Source: Thermoleophilaceae bacterium
Lineage (GTDB): Bacteria > Actinomycetota > Thermoleophilia > Solirubrobacterales > Thermoleophilaceae
Reading direction: 5' to 3'
Assembly (NCBI GenBank): GCA_016929195.1
Contig: JAFGJG010000041.1
Coordinates: forward strand, 1-38,375
Length of the DNA stretch: 38,375 bases
Both the position numbers and the translations under genes were made by a program. Of this stretch, positions 1-9,152 are shown piece after piece. Position 1 is the first letter of the stretch. Each line of letters starts with the position of its first letter. The notes beneath the pieces are model-generated. The model did not search any database. It was not told the DNA's origin and was given only the letters and a program-made list of their open reading frames with translations.

Positions 1-972
1 CGCCAGACCTCGGCGTGCGGGATCCCGACCGCCTGGCTCGAGGCGCTGGACCTGATGGGAGCCCACCGGCAGACGTTCGGCGAGCTCGTGGTGACCACGC
101 CGCACGGCAGCTCGCGCTGGCCGCTGCCCTGGACCTTCTCCACCTTCGACTACCCCGAGCTCTGCCGCCTGCTGCGCGCCCAGGGCGACTGCGAGTTCGA
201 GACCGCGAAGGTGAACGGGCGCACGGGAGACACCATCCACACCGACCGCGGCGACCTCAGCGCCCCGCTGATCGTGGACGGCCTCGGCTGGCGGCGCGTG
301 CTCGCGACGAGCGGCTACCAGCCGCCCGACGCCCCGCTCTCGCGCGGCCTCGAGGTGCACCCCGGCGGGCGCTCGGACGACCTGGCGATCTGGATCGACC
401 GCAGGATCGTCCCCGCGGGCTACGGCTGGAGCTTCCCCGCGCGCGACGAGCTGCGCATCGGCGTGGGCTCGTTCGACCCGCGCTTCCACGTGAAGGACAA
501 CACGATCGAGCTGGCGGAGGACCTGGGCTCGGAAGCGGTCCGCTTTCAGGGCAACTGGATCCCGCACAAACTGCGCCCGGCAACCGAGGACGGCATCTTC
601 TTCGTCGGCGACTCGGCCGGCCACTGCCTGCCGCTGACCGCCGAGGGGATCAGGACCGCGCTCTACTTCGGGATCGCCTGCGGGCGCGAGCTGCGCGCCG
701 TGCTCGAGGGGCGCCGGACCCACGCACAGGCGCTGAGCAGCTACTCCGAGTTCAGCGACTCGCACGAATGGAAGTTCCGCTGGATGCTCCGCGCCCAGCG
801 GATCGTGCCGCGCGTGTGGCCACCGCTCCTGAACGGCGTCGTCTCCTCGATGCGGGCCCGGGCGCTCGTGGACTGGGCGTTCGGCCACTACCTGCGCATC
901 GCCCCGCCGGAGTTCGTGACGCCGGCGCCGCCGCAGCGCCGCTCGGCGGTCGCCGAGCCCGTGGCCGCCTGA
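1..972 (+). CDS. Geranylgeranyl-reductase-like FAD-dependent oxidoreductase, C-terminal part (5' end outside window)
   Basis: The frame is open from the first base, so the gene starts upstream and only 323 C-terminal residues are visible. The segment FVGDSAGHCLPLTAEGI, near residues 199-215 of this fragment, is the GD-x6-P-x4-GI flavin-contacting motif of the geranylgeranyl reductase / p-hydroxybenzoate hydroxylase fold. The N-terminal GxGxxG dinucleotide motif must lie outside the window. The visible part holds the substrate-domain sheet, followed by a C-terminal basic helical tail of about 80 residues. Family members reduce isoprenoid double bonds (for example of geranylgeranyl chains or menaquinone side chains) or act as other flavin monooxygenases; the exact substrate cannot be read here. 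It ends 8 bases before the convergent regulator gene, with no room for a bidirectional terminator. I am confident of the superfamily, not of the substrate. Confidence 0.75.
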   Translation, partial: RQTSACGIPTAWLEALDLMGAHRQTFGELVVTTPHGSSRWPLPWTFSTFDYPELCRLLRAQGDCEFETAKVNGRTGDTIHTDRGDLSAPLIVDGLGWRRVLATSGYQPPDAPLSRGLEVHPGGRSDDLAIWIDRRIVPAGYGWSFPARDELRIGVGSFDPRFHVKDNTIELAEDLGSEAVRFQGNWIPHKLRPATEDGIFFVGDSAGHCLPLTAEGIRTALYFGIACGRELRAVLEGRRTHAQALSSYSEFSDSHEWKFRWMLRAQRIVPRVWPPLLNGVVSSMRARALVDWAFGHYLRIAPPEFVTPAPPQRRSAVAEPVAA

Positions 973-980
973 CGGAGCGC

Positions 981-1538
981 TCAGCGCGCGCCCACCCGCA
1001 GGTGCGCCCGCTCACCCTGGTGCCCCATGAGCATCAGCACCTGGACGGGGCCCTCGAACCCGCTCAGCCAGTGGGGCGTCCACGTGCTGAACTCGGCCGC
1101 CTCGCCCGGCTCCAGCACCAGATCCTTGTCGCCCAGGATCAGCCGCAGCCTCCCGCTCAGCACATAGAGCCAGTCGTGGCCCTCGTGCGACCGCAGAGCA
1201 GGCTCACCTCGCTCCGGGAGCGTCAGGTGGTACGCGCGCGGCCCGCTCGTACCGTCGCGATTGAGCGGCAGGACCCGCATGCCGTTGACCTTTCGCGCCC
1301 GCCTGCGCACGCGCGGGTCGCCCGGTGGATCGGGTGCCATCAGCGCGTCGACCGAGGTGCCGAGCGCACGGGCCAGCGGGCCGAGGTGGTCGACGGCCAG
1401 CCGCCGCTTTCCGTTCTCGAGCCTGCTGAGCGTCGACGGGGCCATGCCGGCGGCCTGCGCGACGGCGTCGAGCGAGAGCCCCCGCTCCTCGCGCAGCGCC
1501 CGCAGCCGCTGCCGGATGCGATCTTCGTCCGTTGCCAA
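981..1538 (-). CDS. HTH (XRE) transcriptional regulator with C-terminal cupin domain
   Basis: A 185-residue protein in two parts. Residues 7-65 form a Cro/C1-type helix-turn-helix, with LSLDAVAQAAGMAPSTLSRL spanning the recognition helices. Residues about 105-175 form a small cupin barrel (SHEGHDWLYVLSGRLRLILG, then LEPGEAAEF), which usually binds an effector or metal. This architecture is typical of local repressors or activators of a neighbouring metabolic gene, and the gene is divergent from the flavoprotein at 1589. The start is TTG at 1538: no ATG or GTG is available before the upstream in-frame stop at 1589-1587, and this start gives a normal XRE N-terminus. No Shine-Dalgarno is visible. 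The start codon lies inside an inverted repeat (1532-1546), which suggests autoregulation. The ligand is unknown. Confidence 0.85.
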   Translation of the reverse strand: MATDEDRIRQRLRALREERGLSLDAVAQAAGMAPSTLSRLENGKRRLAVDHLGPLARALGTSVDALMAPDPPGDPRVRRRARKVNGMRVLPLNRDGTSGPRAYHLTLPERGEPALRSHEGHDWLYVLSGRLRLILGDKDLVLEPGEAAEFSTWTPHWLSGFEGPVQVLMLMGHQGERAHLRVGAR

Positions 1539-1557
1539 TTCGGCAAGAAAGGTTGCC
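1532..1557. promoter_or_regulatory. Probable operator of the cupin-HTH regulator: inverted repeat plus a third half-site
   Basis: TTGCC at 1532-1536 and GGCAA at 1542-1546 form a 5-bp-arm inverted repeat with a 5-base spacer. A third TTGCC copy stands at 1553-1557, 21 bases from the first. The repeat covers the regulator's own TTG start codon and lies about 45 bases before the divergent flavoprotein start. Palindromes next to XRE-cupin genes are usually the regulator's binding sites; that this one is bound is inference. Confidence 0.5.
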
Positions 1558-1588
1558 AGATGGTCGAGGCTTGTGCAACGGTCGCCTC

Positions 1589-2398
1589 ATGAACGCGGAC
1601 GTCATCGTGATCGGCGGCGGCAGCGCGGGCCTCCAGGCCGCGCTCACCCTCGGCCGGATGCGCCTCGACGTGGTCGTCGTCGACGCGGGGAAGCCGAGCA
1701 ACGCCCCGGCCCACGCGATCGGCGGCCTGCTGGGCGCCCACGACGTGGCGCCGCTCGGCCTGCTCGCCACCGGCCGCGCCCAGCTGGCCGAGCTGCCGAG
1801 CGTCCGCCTGATCCACGGCGAGGCCACGTCGGTCGAGCCGCACCGCAGCGTTACGCTCGCCGACGGCACCTCGCTGACGGCGCGCGCGGTCGTCCTCGCC
1901 ACCGGGGCCGACTACGCCGTCCCGGACGTGCCCGGGCTGGCCGAGCTGTGGGGCACCTCGGTGATCCACTGCCCGTTCTGCCACGGGTGGGAGTCCCGCG
2001 ACAGCCGCATCGGGCTCCTCGCCGCGAGCGACGAGCACGCCGCGCACCTCGTGCCGATGCTGAGCCGGCTCACGGCCGACCTCGAGATCTTCGACGCCGT
2101 GGCGGGCCTGCGCTCCGCGGACAGCGCGCTGAGGGCGGTCGTCCTGCCCGACGGGACCGAGGTCCCGCGCGACGTGCTGTTCGTCGCCGCACCGCCCGCG
2201 CCGCGCGACGCCGCCTTCGCCCACCTGGGGCTGGAGCGCGCCGAACCGGACCGCGTGGCCGTCGACGCGTTCGGGCGGACGTCCACAGCGGGCGTCTATG
2301 CGGCGGGCGACCTCGTGACCCCCGCGCCGGCGGTGGCGCAGGCTCTCGCCACCGGGCAGCGTGCCGCGGTGGGAGTGACCCGCGACCTCGGCGCCTAG
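1589..2398 (+). CDS. Small thioredoxin-reductase-like FAD-dependent oxidoreductase
   Basis: A 269-residue protein. The N-terminal FAD motif is VIVIGGGSAGLQAALTLGR (residues 5-23). ATGADYAVPDVPG (105-117) ends the first FAD half, a redox-active-type pair C128-PF-C131 lies in HCPFCHGWE, and the C-terminal FAD motif is GVYAAGDL (235-242). This is the thioredoxin reductase fold, shorter than the usual 310 or so residues. Where NADPH-dependent enzymes carry GGGxSA, the sequence reads GLLAASDEHAAH (142-153), so an NADPH-binding loop is not recognisable. ATG at 1589 is chosen because the FAD motif begins at once; upstream in-frame codons add only a non-homologous stretch over the intergenic region. 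It is divergent from, and probably controlled by, the cupin-HTH regulator. Its partner or electron donor is unknown. Its stop shares a CTAG palindrome with the convergent gene. Confidence 0.8.
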   Translation: MNADVIVIGGGSAGLQAALTLGRMRLDVVVVDAGKPSNAPAHAIGGLLGAHDVAPLGLLATGRAQLAELPSVRLIHGEATSVEPHRSVTLADGTSLTARAVVLATGADYAVPDVPGLAELWGTSVIHCPFCHGWESRDSRIGLLAASDEHAAHLVPMLSRLTADLEIFDAVAGLRSADSALRAVVLPDGTEVPRDVLFVAAPPAPRDAAFAHLGLERAEPDRVAVDAFGRTSTAGVYAAGDLVTPAPAVAQALATGQRAAVGVTRDLGA

Positions 2399-2577
2399 TG
2401 CCGGAGGTGCTCGGCGCGGAACTGGCCGCGCCACTCGTGCACCAGGAAGACGACGGCCAGGGCCACCGCCGCGACCGTCACCTCCACCGCCTCGCCGGGC
2501 TCGAAGGCCCCGAGCGCCGCGAGGAAGATGTACAGCAGGACCGCGGCTCCACACACGCCCCACATCAGGTGACGCAT
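2395..2577 (-). CDS. Small two-helix membrane protein, unrecognised
   Basis: A 60-residue protein with two hydrophobic segments, about residues 6-23 (GVCGAAVLLYIFLAALGAF) and 31-46 (VEVTVAAVALAVVFLV), and a short basic, His-containing tail (HEWRGQFRAEHLRH). I do not recognise a family. It lies 13 bases after the YdcZ-like transporter gene and might be the last gene of the polA unit. It also has its own -10-like TAGCCT seven bases before the ATG. Its stop codon is embedded with that of the convergent flavoprotein in one CTAG. Coding character (GC-rich third positions, clean amphipathic layout) supports a real gene. Confidence 0.6.
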   Translation of the reverse strand: MRHLMWGVCGAAVLLYIFLAALGAFEPGEAVEVTVAAVALAVVFLVHEWRGQFRAEHLRH

Positions 2578-2584
2578 GTGACGA

Positions 2585-2590
2585 AGGCTA
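2585..2590 (-). promoter_or_regulatory. -10-like hexamer TAGCCT, leaderless position
   Basis: On the minus strand TAGCCT ends 7 bases before the ATG of the 60-residue membrane protein. That puts the predicted transcript start at or next to the start codon. No clear -35 is seen. Confidence 0.4.
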
Positions 2591-3034
2591 CTAGCCCCGG
2601 ACGATGAGGAAGGTCCCGGCGGCGAGGAGCGCCACGCCCGCCACGCGGCCGGCAGTCAGCCCCTGCTTCTCGAGCCCGAGGATCCCGAGCCGGTCGAGGA
2701 TCACGGACAGGGTGAGCTGGCCGGCGATGGTGGCGGCCGTGACCGCGCCCGCGCCCAGCGTGCGCACCGTGATCAGCACGGTCGTGACGTAGACCGCGCC
2801 CAGCAGGCCGCCGATCAGGTAGTACCACTGGAGGTTCCCCATCTCGCCGATGCGCCCGAAGCCCCCGCCGGCGAGCATGGTGATCGTCACCAGCGCGACC
2901 AGGCCGATCCCGAACGACACGGACGCCGCCGGCAGGCTGCCGATCGTCCGCCCGAGGTTGGCGTTGATCGGGGCCTGCATGGCCACGAGGCCGCCCGCGA
3001 ACGCGGTGAGCACGACGGCGACGCCCTTGTCCAC
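2591..3034 (-). CDS. YdcZ/DUF606-type small multidrug/metabolite (DMT) transporter
   Basis: A 147-residue membrane protein with five hydrophobic segments. It opens with VVLTAFAGGLVAMQAPINANL, and the run APINANLG near residues 21-28 is characteristic of the DUF606 (YdcZ) branch of the drug/metabolite transporter superfamily. Later segments include YYLIGGLLGAVYVTTVLI and VAGVALLAAGTFLIVRG. The length matches the family, whose members work as dimers of five-helix halves. The GTG start at 3034 overlaps the polA stop by one base (TAGTG), so it is probably translated by coupling to polA. The substrate is unknown. A longer in-frame extension into polA is possible on paper, but it would only read polA in a wrong frame. 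Confidence 0.8.
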   Translation of the reverse strand: MDKGVAVVLTAFAGGLVAMQAPINANLGRTIGSLPAASVSFGIGLVALVTITMLAGGGFGRIGEMGNLQWYYLIGGLLGAVYVTTVLITVRTLGAGAVTAATIAGQLTLSVILDRLGILGLEKQGLTAGRVAGVALLAAGTFLIVRG

Positions 3035-5751
3035 TACTTGGCCTCGAGCCAGTTCTCGCCCACGCCCACGTCCACCTCGAGCGGCGGGTCCATCTCGAAC
3101 GCGCCGGTCATCTCCTCGCGCACGATCTCCACGGCGCGATCCACCTCGGCCTCCGGCGCCTCGAACAGCAGCTCGTCGTGGATCTGGAGCACGAGCCGCG
3201 TCTCGAGGCCCTCGGAGCGCAGCCGGTCGCGGGCGTGCACCATCGCGACCTTGATGATGTCCGCGGCGGTCCCCTGGATCACCATGTTCACCGCCAGCCG
3301 CTCCCCGAGCATGCGTGTCTGCCGGTTGCGCGAGCGCAGCTCCGGCACCCGCCGGATGCGGCCGAAGAGCGTGGCCACATGGCCCTCCTCGGTGGCGCGC
3401 TCGATCGTCGCCTTGATGAACTCCGCCACGGCCGAGAAGCGCTCGAGGTAGCGGTCGATGAACTCCTGCGCCTCGTCGCGCTCGATCTGGAGCCGGTCCG
3501 CCAACCCGAAGGCCGACAGCCCGTAGACGATCCCGTAGTTGACCATCTTCGCCTTCGACCGCGTGCCCGGGTCGGTCCTGCCGCCCAGGATCGCCTCGGC
3601 CGTGGCCGTGTGCACGTCCTCGCCGCGCCGGAAGATGTCCTTCAGCACCGGCTCGTCTGCGATGTGCGCCAGCAGCCGCAGCTCGACCTGGGAGTAGTCG
3701 GCCGAGATCAGGCTGTGGCCGGGCTCCGCCACGAAGCAGGCCCGGATCTCCCGCCCCTGCTCGGTGCGGATCGGGATGTTCTGGAGGTTCGGGTTGGTGC
3801 TCGACAGCCGGCCGGTGGTGGCGGCCGTCTGGTTGAAGGTCGTGTGCAGCCGGCCGTCCGCCCCGATCAGCTCCGGAAACGCGTCGAGGTAGGTCGACTT
3901 CAGCTTCGTGACCTCCCGCCACTCCTCGATCGCCGGCACGATCTCGTGCTCGTGGCGGATCGCCTGGAGCACACGGGCGTCGGTCGAGAAGCCGGTCTTG
4001 CCGCGCCGCTTCTTCGACAGCCCGAGCTTGTCGAACAGGATCGGCGCGAGCTGCTGGGGGGACCCGATCGTGAACTCCTCCCCCGCCAGGTCCCAGACGC
4101 GCCGCTCGAGCTCGGCCGCCCGCTCGTCGAAGCGCTTCCCGATCGCGCGGAGGCGCTGCACGTCGAGCTTCACCCCCGCCCGCTCCATCTCGACGAGCAC
4201 GTCCACGAGCGGCAGCTCGATCTCCTCGAGGAGGGAGGTCAGGCCGTCCTCCTCGAGCCGTTCCCGCTGGCGCTCGGCGACCAGCCGGGTGAGCACCGCG
4301 CGCCTGGCCACACCGTCGGACCCGTCCACCTCCACGCCGAGCCCGGCCTCCGCGGCCAGCTCGTCGAGCGGATAGCCCCGCCGCGCCGGGTCGATCAGGT
4401 AGGCGGCGACCATCGTGTCGTGCGCGAGCGGCGGGGCGGCGCAGGGTTCGTCGGCCATCGCGAGCGTCTTCCAGTCGTGTGCCGCCACCGGCCGGTCGCC
4501 GCGGGCGAGCGTGAAGGCGGCGAGCGTCTCGGCCTCCGCCACCAGCACGTCGTCCCCGGCGTACGCGGCGACGGTGAGCGGCCCCGCTACGGCCGAGTCG
4601 AAGTCGAGCGTGCCCTGGGCGGGGCCCGCCGGCGCGGTGGCGGGCTCCGGCTCCGTCAGCGCAAGCTCCGCGGCCTCTTCGTCGTGCGGCTCGAGCTCCT
4701 CCTCGGCGTCCGGCTCCGGCGGCGCGGGCTCGTCCGCGCTCTCCCCGGGCCGCAGCGCCGCGACCGCCACCAGCTCGCCCTCGAGCACCCCGAGCTCCGC
4801 GACGCTCACCTCGCGCGCCGTGACCGCCACGACCTCCTCGTGCCGCTCCTCGGGAGCGGCCTCGTCGCTGCCCAGCGCCTCCTCGAGGCGCTCGAGCGGC
4901 GCGCGCAGCTCGAACTCCCGGAAGACCTCGCGCAGGCGCGAGCGATCCGGCGCGCGCGCTGCGCTCTCGTCGAGGTCCACGTCCAGCTCGATCTCCCGCT
5001 GCGCGGTGGCGAGCTCCTTCGAGATGCGGGCGTCGTCCGCGTGCTCGCGCAGGTTCTCCTTGCGCTTGGCGCCCGAGATCGAGTCGATGTTCGCCAGCAC
5101 CCCCTCGAGGTCGCCCCACTCCTGGAGCAGCTGGCTCGCGGTCTTGTCGCCGATCCCCGGGACGCCCGGGATGTTGTCGGAGGTGTCCCCCTTCAGCCCC
5201 ACGAAGTCGGGCACCAGCTCCGGCGGGATGCCGTAGCGGTCAAGCACGGCCTCACGGTCATAGACCTTCGTGTCGGTGATGCCGCGGCCGGTGGCCATCA
5301 CGCGCACGCCGTCCTCGACGAGCTGGAACAGGTCGCGGTCGCCGGTCACGATCATCACGTCGATGCCCTGCTCGTGGGCCTGGCGCGCGAGCGTGGCGAT
5401 CACGTCGTCCGCCTCGTAGCCCTCGACGCGCACGTTGGTGTAGCCGAACGCGTCCACGAGCGGCTGGAAGTGCGGCCACTGCTCCTTGAGCAGGTCGGGG
5501 CGCTCGCGGCGTCCGGCCTTGTAGTCCTCGTAGGTCTCGAGCCGCCCCGACATGCCCGCGTCCCACGCCACGAGCGTGGGCTTCGAGCCGTACTCGGTCA
5601 GCAGCTTCACGAGCATCGAGGCGAAGCCGAAGATGGCGTTCGTCGGGAAGCCGCGCGACGTGGCGATCGACTCCGGGAGGGCGAAGAACGCGCGGTAGAC
5701 GAGGCTGTTCCCGTCGATCAGGAACAGTTCGCGGCGCTTCTGGTCGGACAC
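3034..5751 (-). CDS. polA: DNA polymerase I
   Basis: A 905-residue enzyme for lagging-strand maturation and repair synthesis. The N-terminal 5'-3' exonuclease domain (1-290) shows LIDGNSLVYRAFFALP, GYEADDVIATLA, VTGDRDLFQL and GLKGDTSDNIPGVPGIGDKT. The C-terminal polymerase domain shows TTGRLSSTNPNLQNIPIR, motif A DYSQVELRLLAHI, the O-helix KMVNYGIVYGLSAFGLA and motif C LQIHDELLFE. The middle 3'-5' exonuclease region (about 300-480) is Ala/Glu/Pro-rich. It lacks the DxE motif expected at Exo I, and the other DEDD positions are largely unrecognisable, so proofreading is probably absent, as in Taq polymerase. The start is GTG at 5751, with a -10-like TAGGGT six bases upstream. It is divergent from the malic enzyme gene and coupled downstream to a DMT transporter. 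Confidence 0.97.
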   Translation of the reverse strand: MSDQKRRELFLIDGNSLVYRAFFALPESIATSRGFPTNAIFGFASMLVKLLTEYGSKPTLVAWDAGMSGRLETYEDYKAGRRERPDLLKEQWPHFQPLVDAFGYTNVRVEGYEADDVIATLARQAHEQGIDVMIVTGDRDLFQLVEDGVRVMATGRGITDTKVYDREAVLDRYGIPPELVPDFVGLKGDTSDNIPGVPGIGDKTASQLLQEWGDLEGVLANIDSISGAKRKENLREHADDARISKELATAQREIELDVDLDESAARAPDRSRLREVFREFELRAPLERLEEALGSDEAAPEERHEEVVAVTAREVSVAELGVLEGELVAVAALRPGESADEPAPPEPDAEEELEPHDEEAAELALTEPEPATAPAGPAQGTLDFDSAVAGPLTVAAYAGDDVLVAEAETLAAFTLARGDRPVAAHDWKTLAMADEPCAAPPLAHDTMVAAYLIDPARRGYPLDELAAEAGLGVEVDGSDGVARRAVLTRLVAERQRERLEEDGLTSLLEEIELPLVDVLVEMERAGVKLDVQRLRAIGKRFDERAAELERRVWDLAGEEFTIGSPQQLAPILFDKLGLSKKRRGKTGFSTDARVLQAIRHEHEIVPAIEEWREVTKLKSTYLDAFPELIGADGRLHTTFNQTAATTGRLSSTNPNLQNIPIRTEQGREIRACFVAEPGHSLISADYSQVELRLLAHIADEPVLKDIFRRGEDVHTATAEAILGGRTDPGTRSKAKMVNYGIVYGLSAFGLADRLQIERDEAQEFIDRYLERFSAVAEFIKATIERATEEGHVATLFGRIRRVPELRSRNRQTRMLGERLAVNMVIQGTAADIIKVAMVHARDRLRSEGLETRLVLQIHDELLFEAPEAEVDRAVEIVREEMTGAFEMDPPLEVDVGVGENWLEAK

Positions 5752-5757
5752 GGCTCC

Positions 5758-5763
5758 ACCCTA
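5758..5763 (-). promoter_or_regulatory. -10-like hexamer TAGGGT before polA
   Basis: TAGGGT on the minus strand ends 6 bases before the polA GTG. The transcript would begin at or within a base or two of the start codon (leaderless). No convincing -35 is present. Confidence 0.45.
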
Positions 5764-5779
5764 GCGGCGCACCCAGCCC

Positions 5780-5785
5780 TATCAT
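5780..5785 (+). promoter_or_regulatory. -10-like hexamer TATCAT before the malic enzyme gene
   Basis: TATCAT matches TATAAT at five of six positions. It is followed after 7 bases by an in-frame CTG at 5793. The predicted transcript start therefore coincides with the proposed non-standard start codon. The polA -10 on the other strand is only about 16 bases away. Confidence 0.5.
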
Positions 5786-5792
5786 CGGTCCC

Positions 5793-7262
<1,470 letters not shown>

Positions 7263-7273
7263 GCCCCCGAGCA

Positions 7274-7289
7274 GGAGGTGGACACCTTG
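7274..7289 (+). promoter_or_regulatory. Strong Shine-Dalgarno deciding a TTG start
   Basis: GGAGG at 7274-7278 is followed after 8 bases by TTG at 7287. A GTG at 7278 in the same frame overlaps the Shine-Dalgarno and so is unlikely to be the start. This is one of only two clear ribosome binding sites I see in the window. Confidence 0.7.
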
Positions 7290-8210
7290 AAGGTCGCGAT
7301 CACCGGCGCCACCGGGCTGATCGGCACCGCGCTCGTGCGTGCTCTGGCCGAGCGCGGCGACGAGGTCACGGCCCTGTCGCGCTCCCCTGAACGGGCCGCG
7401 GAGAGCCTCGGCGTGGAGGCCGTGGCGTGGGCGGACCCGCTGTCCGAGCCCGCGCCGGCCGGGGGGCTGGCCGGCCGCGACGCGGTCGTGCACCTGGCCG
7501 GCGAGCCGATCGCCCAGCGCTGGTCGGGCGAGACGAAGCGCGCGATCCGCGACTCGCGCGAGCTCGGCACTCGCAACCTCGTGGCGACGCTCGCCGCCCT
7601 CGGCGACGACGCTCGCCCGGGGACGCTCGTCTCGGGGTCCGGCACCGACCGCTACGGCGTGCGCGGTGACGAGCGGCTCGACGAGGACGCCGCGGTCGCC
7701 GAGGACGACGCCGACTTCCTCGCCGCGGTGACGATCGCGTGGGAGCGGGAGGCGCTCGAGGCACGCAGGGCCGGCATGCGCGTCGTCCTGTCCCGGACCG
7801 GCGTGGTGCTGACCGAGTCCGGCGGCGCGCTCGCGAAGATGCTGCCCTTCTTCAGGCTCGGCGTCGGCGGTCCGGTCGCAGGCGGCGATCAGTACGTGTC
7901 CTGGATCGACCTCGACGACGCGGTCGGAGCCCTCCTCTTCTGCCTCGACACGCCCGCGATCTCGGGGCCCGTCAACGTCACCGCCCCTGAGCCGGTCACG
8001 AACCGCGAGCTGTCGAGCGCGCTCGGGCGCGTCCTCCACCGGCCCGCGTTCATGCCGGTGCCGGCGTTCGCCATCCGGGCGCTCTACGGCGAGATGGCGG
8101 AGGTGGTGACCAGCGGCAGGCGCGTCGTGCCCGGGCGGCTGCTCGAGCACGGGTACGAGTACCGCCGGCCGGACCTCGAGGACGCCCTGCGGAACGCGAC
8201 TGGGCGCTAG
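7287..8210 (+). CDS. TIGR01777-family epimerase-like NAD(P)-binding protein
   Basis: A 307-residue extended short-chain dehydrogenase-type protein. The Rossmann motif is VAITGATGLIGTALVRAL at residues 3-20. It is followed by AVVHLAGEPIAQRWS and TLVSGSGTDRYG, with the Y of the family. Toward the end is FAIRALYGEMAEVVTSGRRV, the DUF1731-like C-terminal segment typical of TIGR01777 (YfcH-like) proteins. The biochemical reaction of this family is not settled. The gene begins 24 bases after the malic enzyme stop, with its own Shine-Dalgarno, and is probably co-transcribed with it. Its stop TAG overlaps the stop of the convergent gene in a single CTAG. Confidence 0.9.
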   Translation: MKVAITGATGLIGTALVRALAERGDEVTALSRSPERAAESLGVEAVAWADPLSEPAPAGGLAGRDAVVHLAGEPIAQRWSGETKRAIRDSRELGTRNLVATLAALGDDARPGTLVSGSGTDRYGVRGDERLDEDAAVAEDDADFLAAVTIAWEREALEARRAGMRVVLSRTGVVLTESGGALAKMLPFFRLGVGGPVAGGDQYVSWIDLDDAVGALLFCLDTPAISGPVNVTAPEPVTNRELSSALGRVLHRPAFMPVPAFAIRALYGEMAEVVTSGRRVVPGRLLEHGYEYRRPDLEDALRNATGR

Positions 8211-8821
8211 CCGCCGCAGGCCTTCGGTACCGGCACGTTCAGCAGCCGGGTGAAGGAGCCCTCCCCCGCCCTGCCGCTGACCTTGCACCAGCGGTAGCGG
8301 CCCGCCGGATAGTCCGCCAGCACCCGGAACGGATGGCCGACGACCCCCTCGCCACCCGGGACCTCGCTGGTGACGGCCGTGCAGGAGAGCCGGCCTCCGC
8401 CTCCCTCCAACGGCCTGCAGATCGAGTACAGCGCGCGCGGCGGCGACAGGTCCCCGGCGGCCACACGCGCCCGCGCGTCGCGCGTCACGCTCGCCTCGAT
8501 GCTCCGCGTCAGCGCGGCTCGGTCGCCGGCCGGCCCGGTGCCCGGGTGGGGGCGCTGCTCCGCGATCAGGCGCCTGCGCTCGCGCTCGATCGCGGCGGCG
8601 CGCTCCTCGCGCTCCGCCGCCGCGTTGTCGCGCTTCGTCTCGGTGATTCTCGGCACCAGCACGACCGCCGCGGCGGCCAGGCCCACAGCCGCAAGTGCGC
8701 CGAGGGCGAGGGCGGCCACCCTGCCGCGCGGCCCGAGCTTGCGGAAGAGGAAACCCGGGAGCGAGAGGAGCCCCGGCAGGGGCTCGTAGCGATCCGGACG
8801 GCCGCTGGGGGATGCGGGCAC
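8207..8821 (-). CDS. Single-pass membrane protein with extracytoplasmic Cys-containing domain, unrecognised
   Basis: A 204-residue protein. A short cytoplasmic N-terminus (1-34) is followed by one transmembrane segment, about 35-56 (VAALALGALAAVGLAAAAVVLV). A charged, probably coiled helix comes next (AAEREERAAAIERERRRLI, 68-88), then a C-terminal domain (about 105-204) with cysteines in YSICRPLEG, LSCTAV, RWCKVSG and a final ACGG. Paired cysteines outside the membrane suggest disulphides. I do not recognise a family. The start is GTG at 8821, 13 bases after the preceding small membrane gene, so it looks like the last member of the liv-linked unit. It converges on the TIGR01777 gene with a shared CTAG. 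Confidence 0.65.
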   Translation of the reverse strand: MPASPSGRPDRYEPLPGLLSLPGFLFRKLGPRGRVAALALGALAAVGLAAAAVVLVPRITETKRDNAAAEREERAAAIERERRRLIAEQRPHPGTGPAGDRAALTRSIEASVTRDARARVAAGDLSPPRALYSICRPLEGGGGRLSCTAVTSEVPGGEGVVGHPFRVLADYPAGRYRWCKVSGRAGEGSFTRLLNVPVPKACGG

Positions 8822-8834
8822 GACGGCGGGCTGG

Positions 8835-9152
8835 CTAGCGCCCGGCCCTGCGGGTCACGAGACCCACGACCTGCGAAATCAGGTACAGCACGACCAGGAG
8901 GATCCCAAAGAACGCGCAGATGACGAGGATGATCGTGACGGCGTCGGTGAAGCGGTTCGGCGTGTCGATCGCCACCAGCACCACGAGGATCACCGTGTAC
9001 GCGGCGGCCAGGAGCGCGGACCCGAAGGCGAGGTCGCGGGAGCGCTCGCTGCGATCCCGATTGCCCCGGTTCCCCACGAAGCCGGCGTACATGGTGAGAG
9101 CGGCGTACAGCGCGCCCAGGATGAGCACCGGGAAGTAGACGCCCATGCTCAC
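8835..9152 (-). CDS. Small three-helix membrane protein linked to liv operon, unrecognised
   Basis: About 105 residues, with three hydrophobic segments: VYFPVLILGALYAALTMYAG, ALLAAAYTVILVVLVAI and VTIILVICAFFGILLVVLYL. A charged Arg/Asn/Asp-rich loop lies between the first two (GNRGNRDRSERSRD). No family is recognised. GTG at 9152 overlaps the upstream stop as GTGA, the same arrangement as the liv genes. An ATG two codons later (9146) is the alternative start. Its position suggests co-expression with the importer, not necessarily a functional link. Confidence 0.65.
   Translation of the reverse strand: MSMGVYFPVLILGALYAALTMYAGFVGNRGNRDRSERSRDLAFGSALLAAAYTVILVVLVAIDTPNRFTDAVTIILVICAFFGILLVVLYLISQVVGLVTRRAGR

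Noticed and set aside
2591-5119. Single 842-residue reading spanning the YdcZ-like gene and polA
   Set aside because: Only the last 147 residues look like protein; the rest is polA out of frame.
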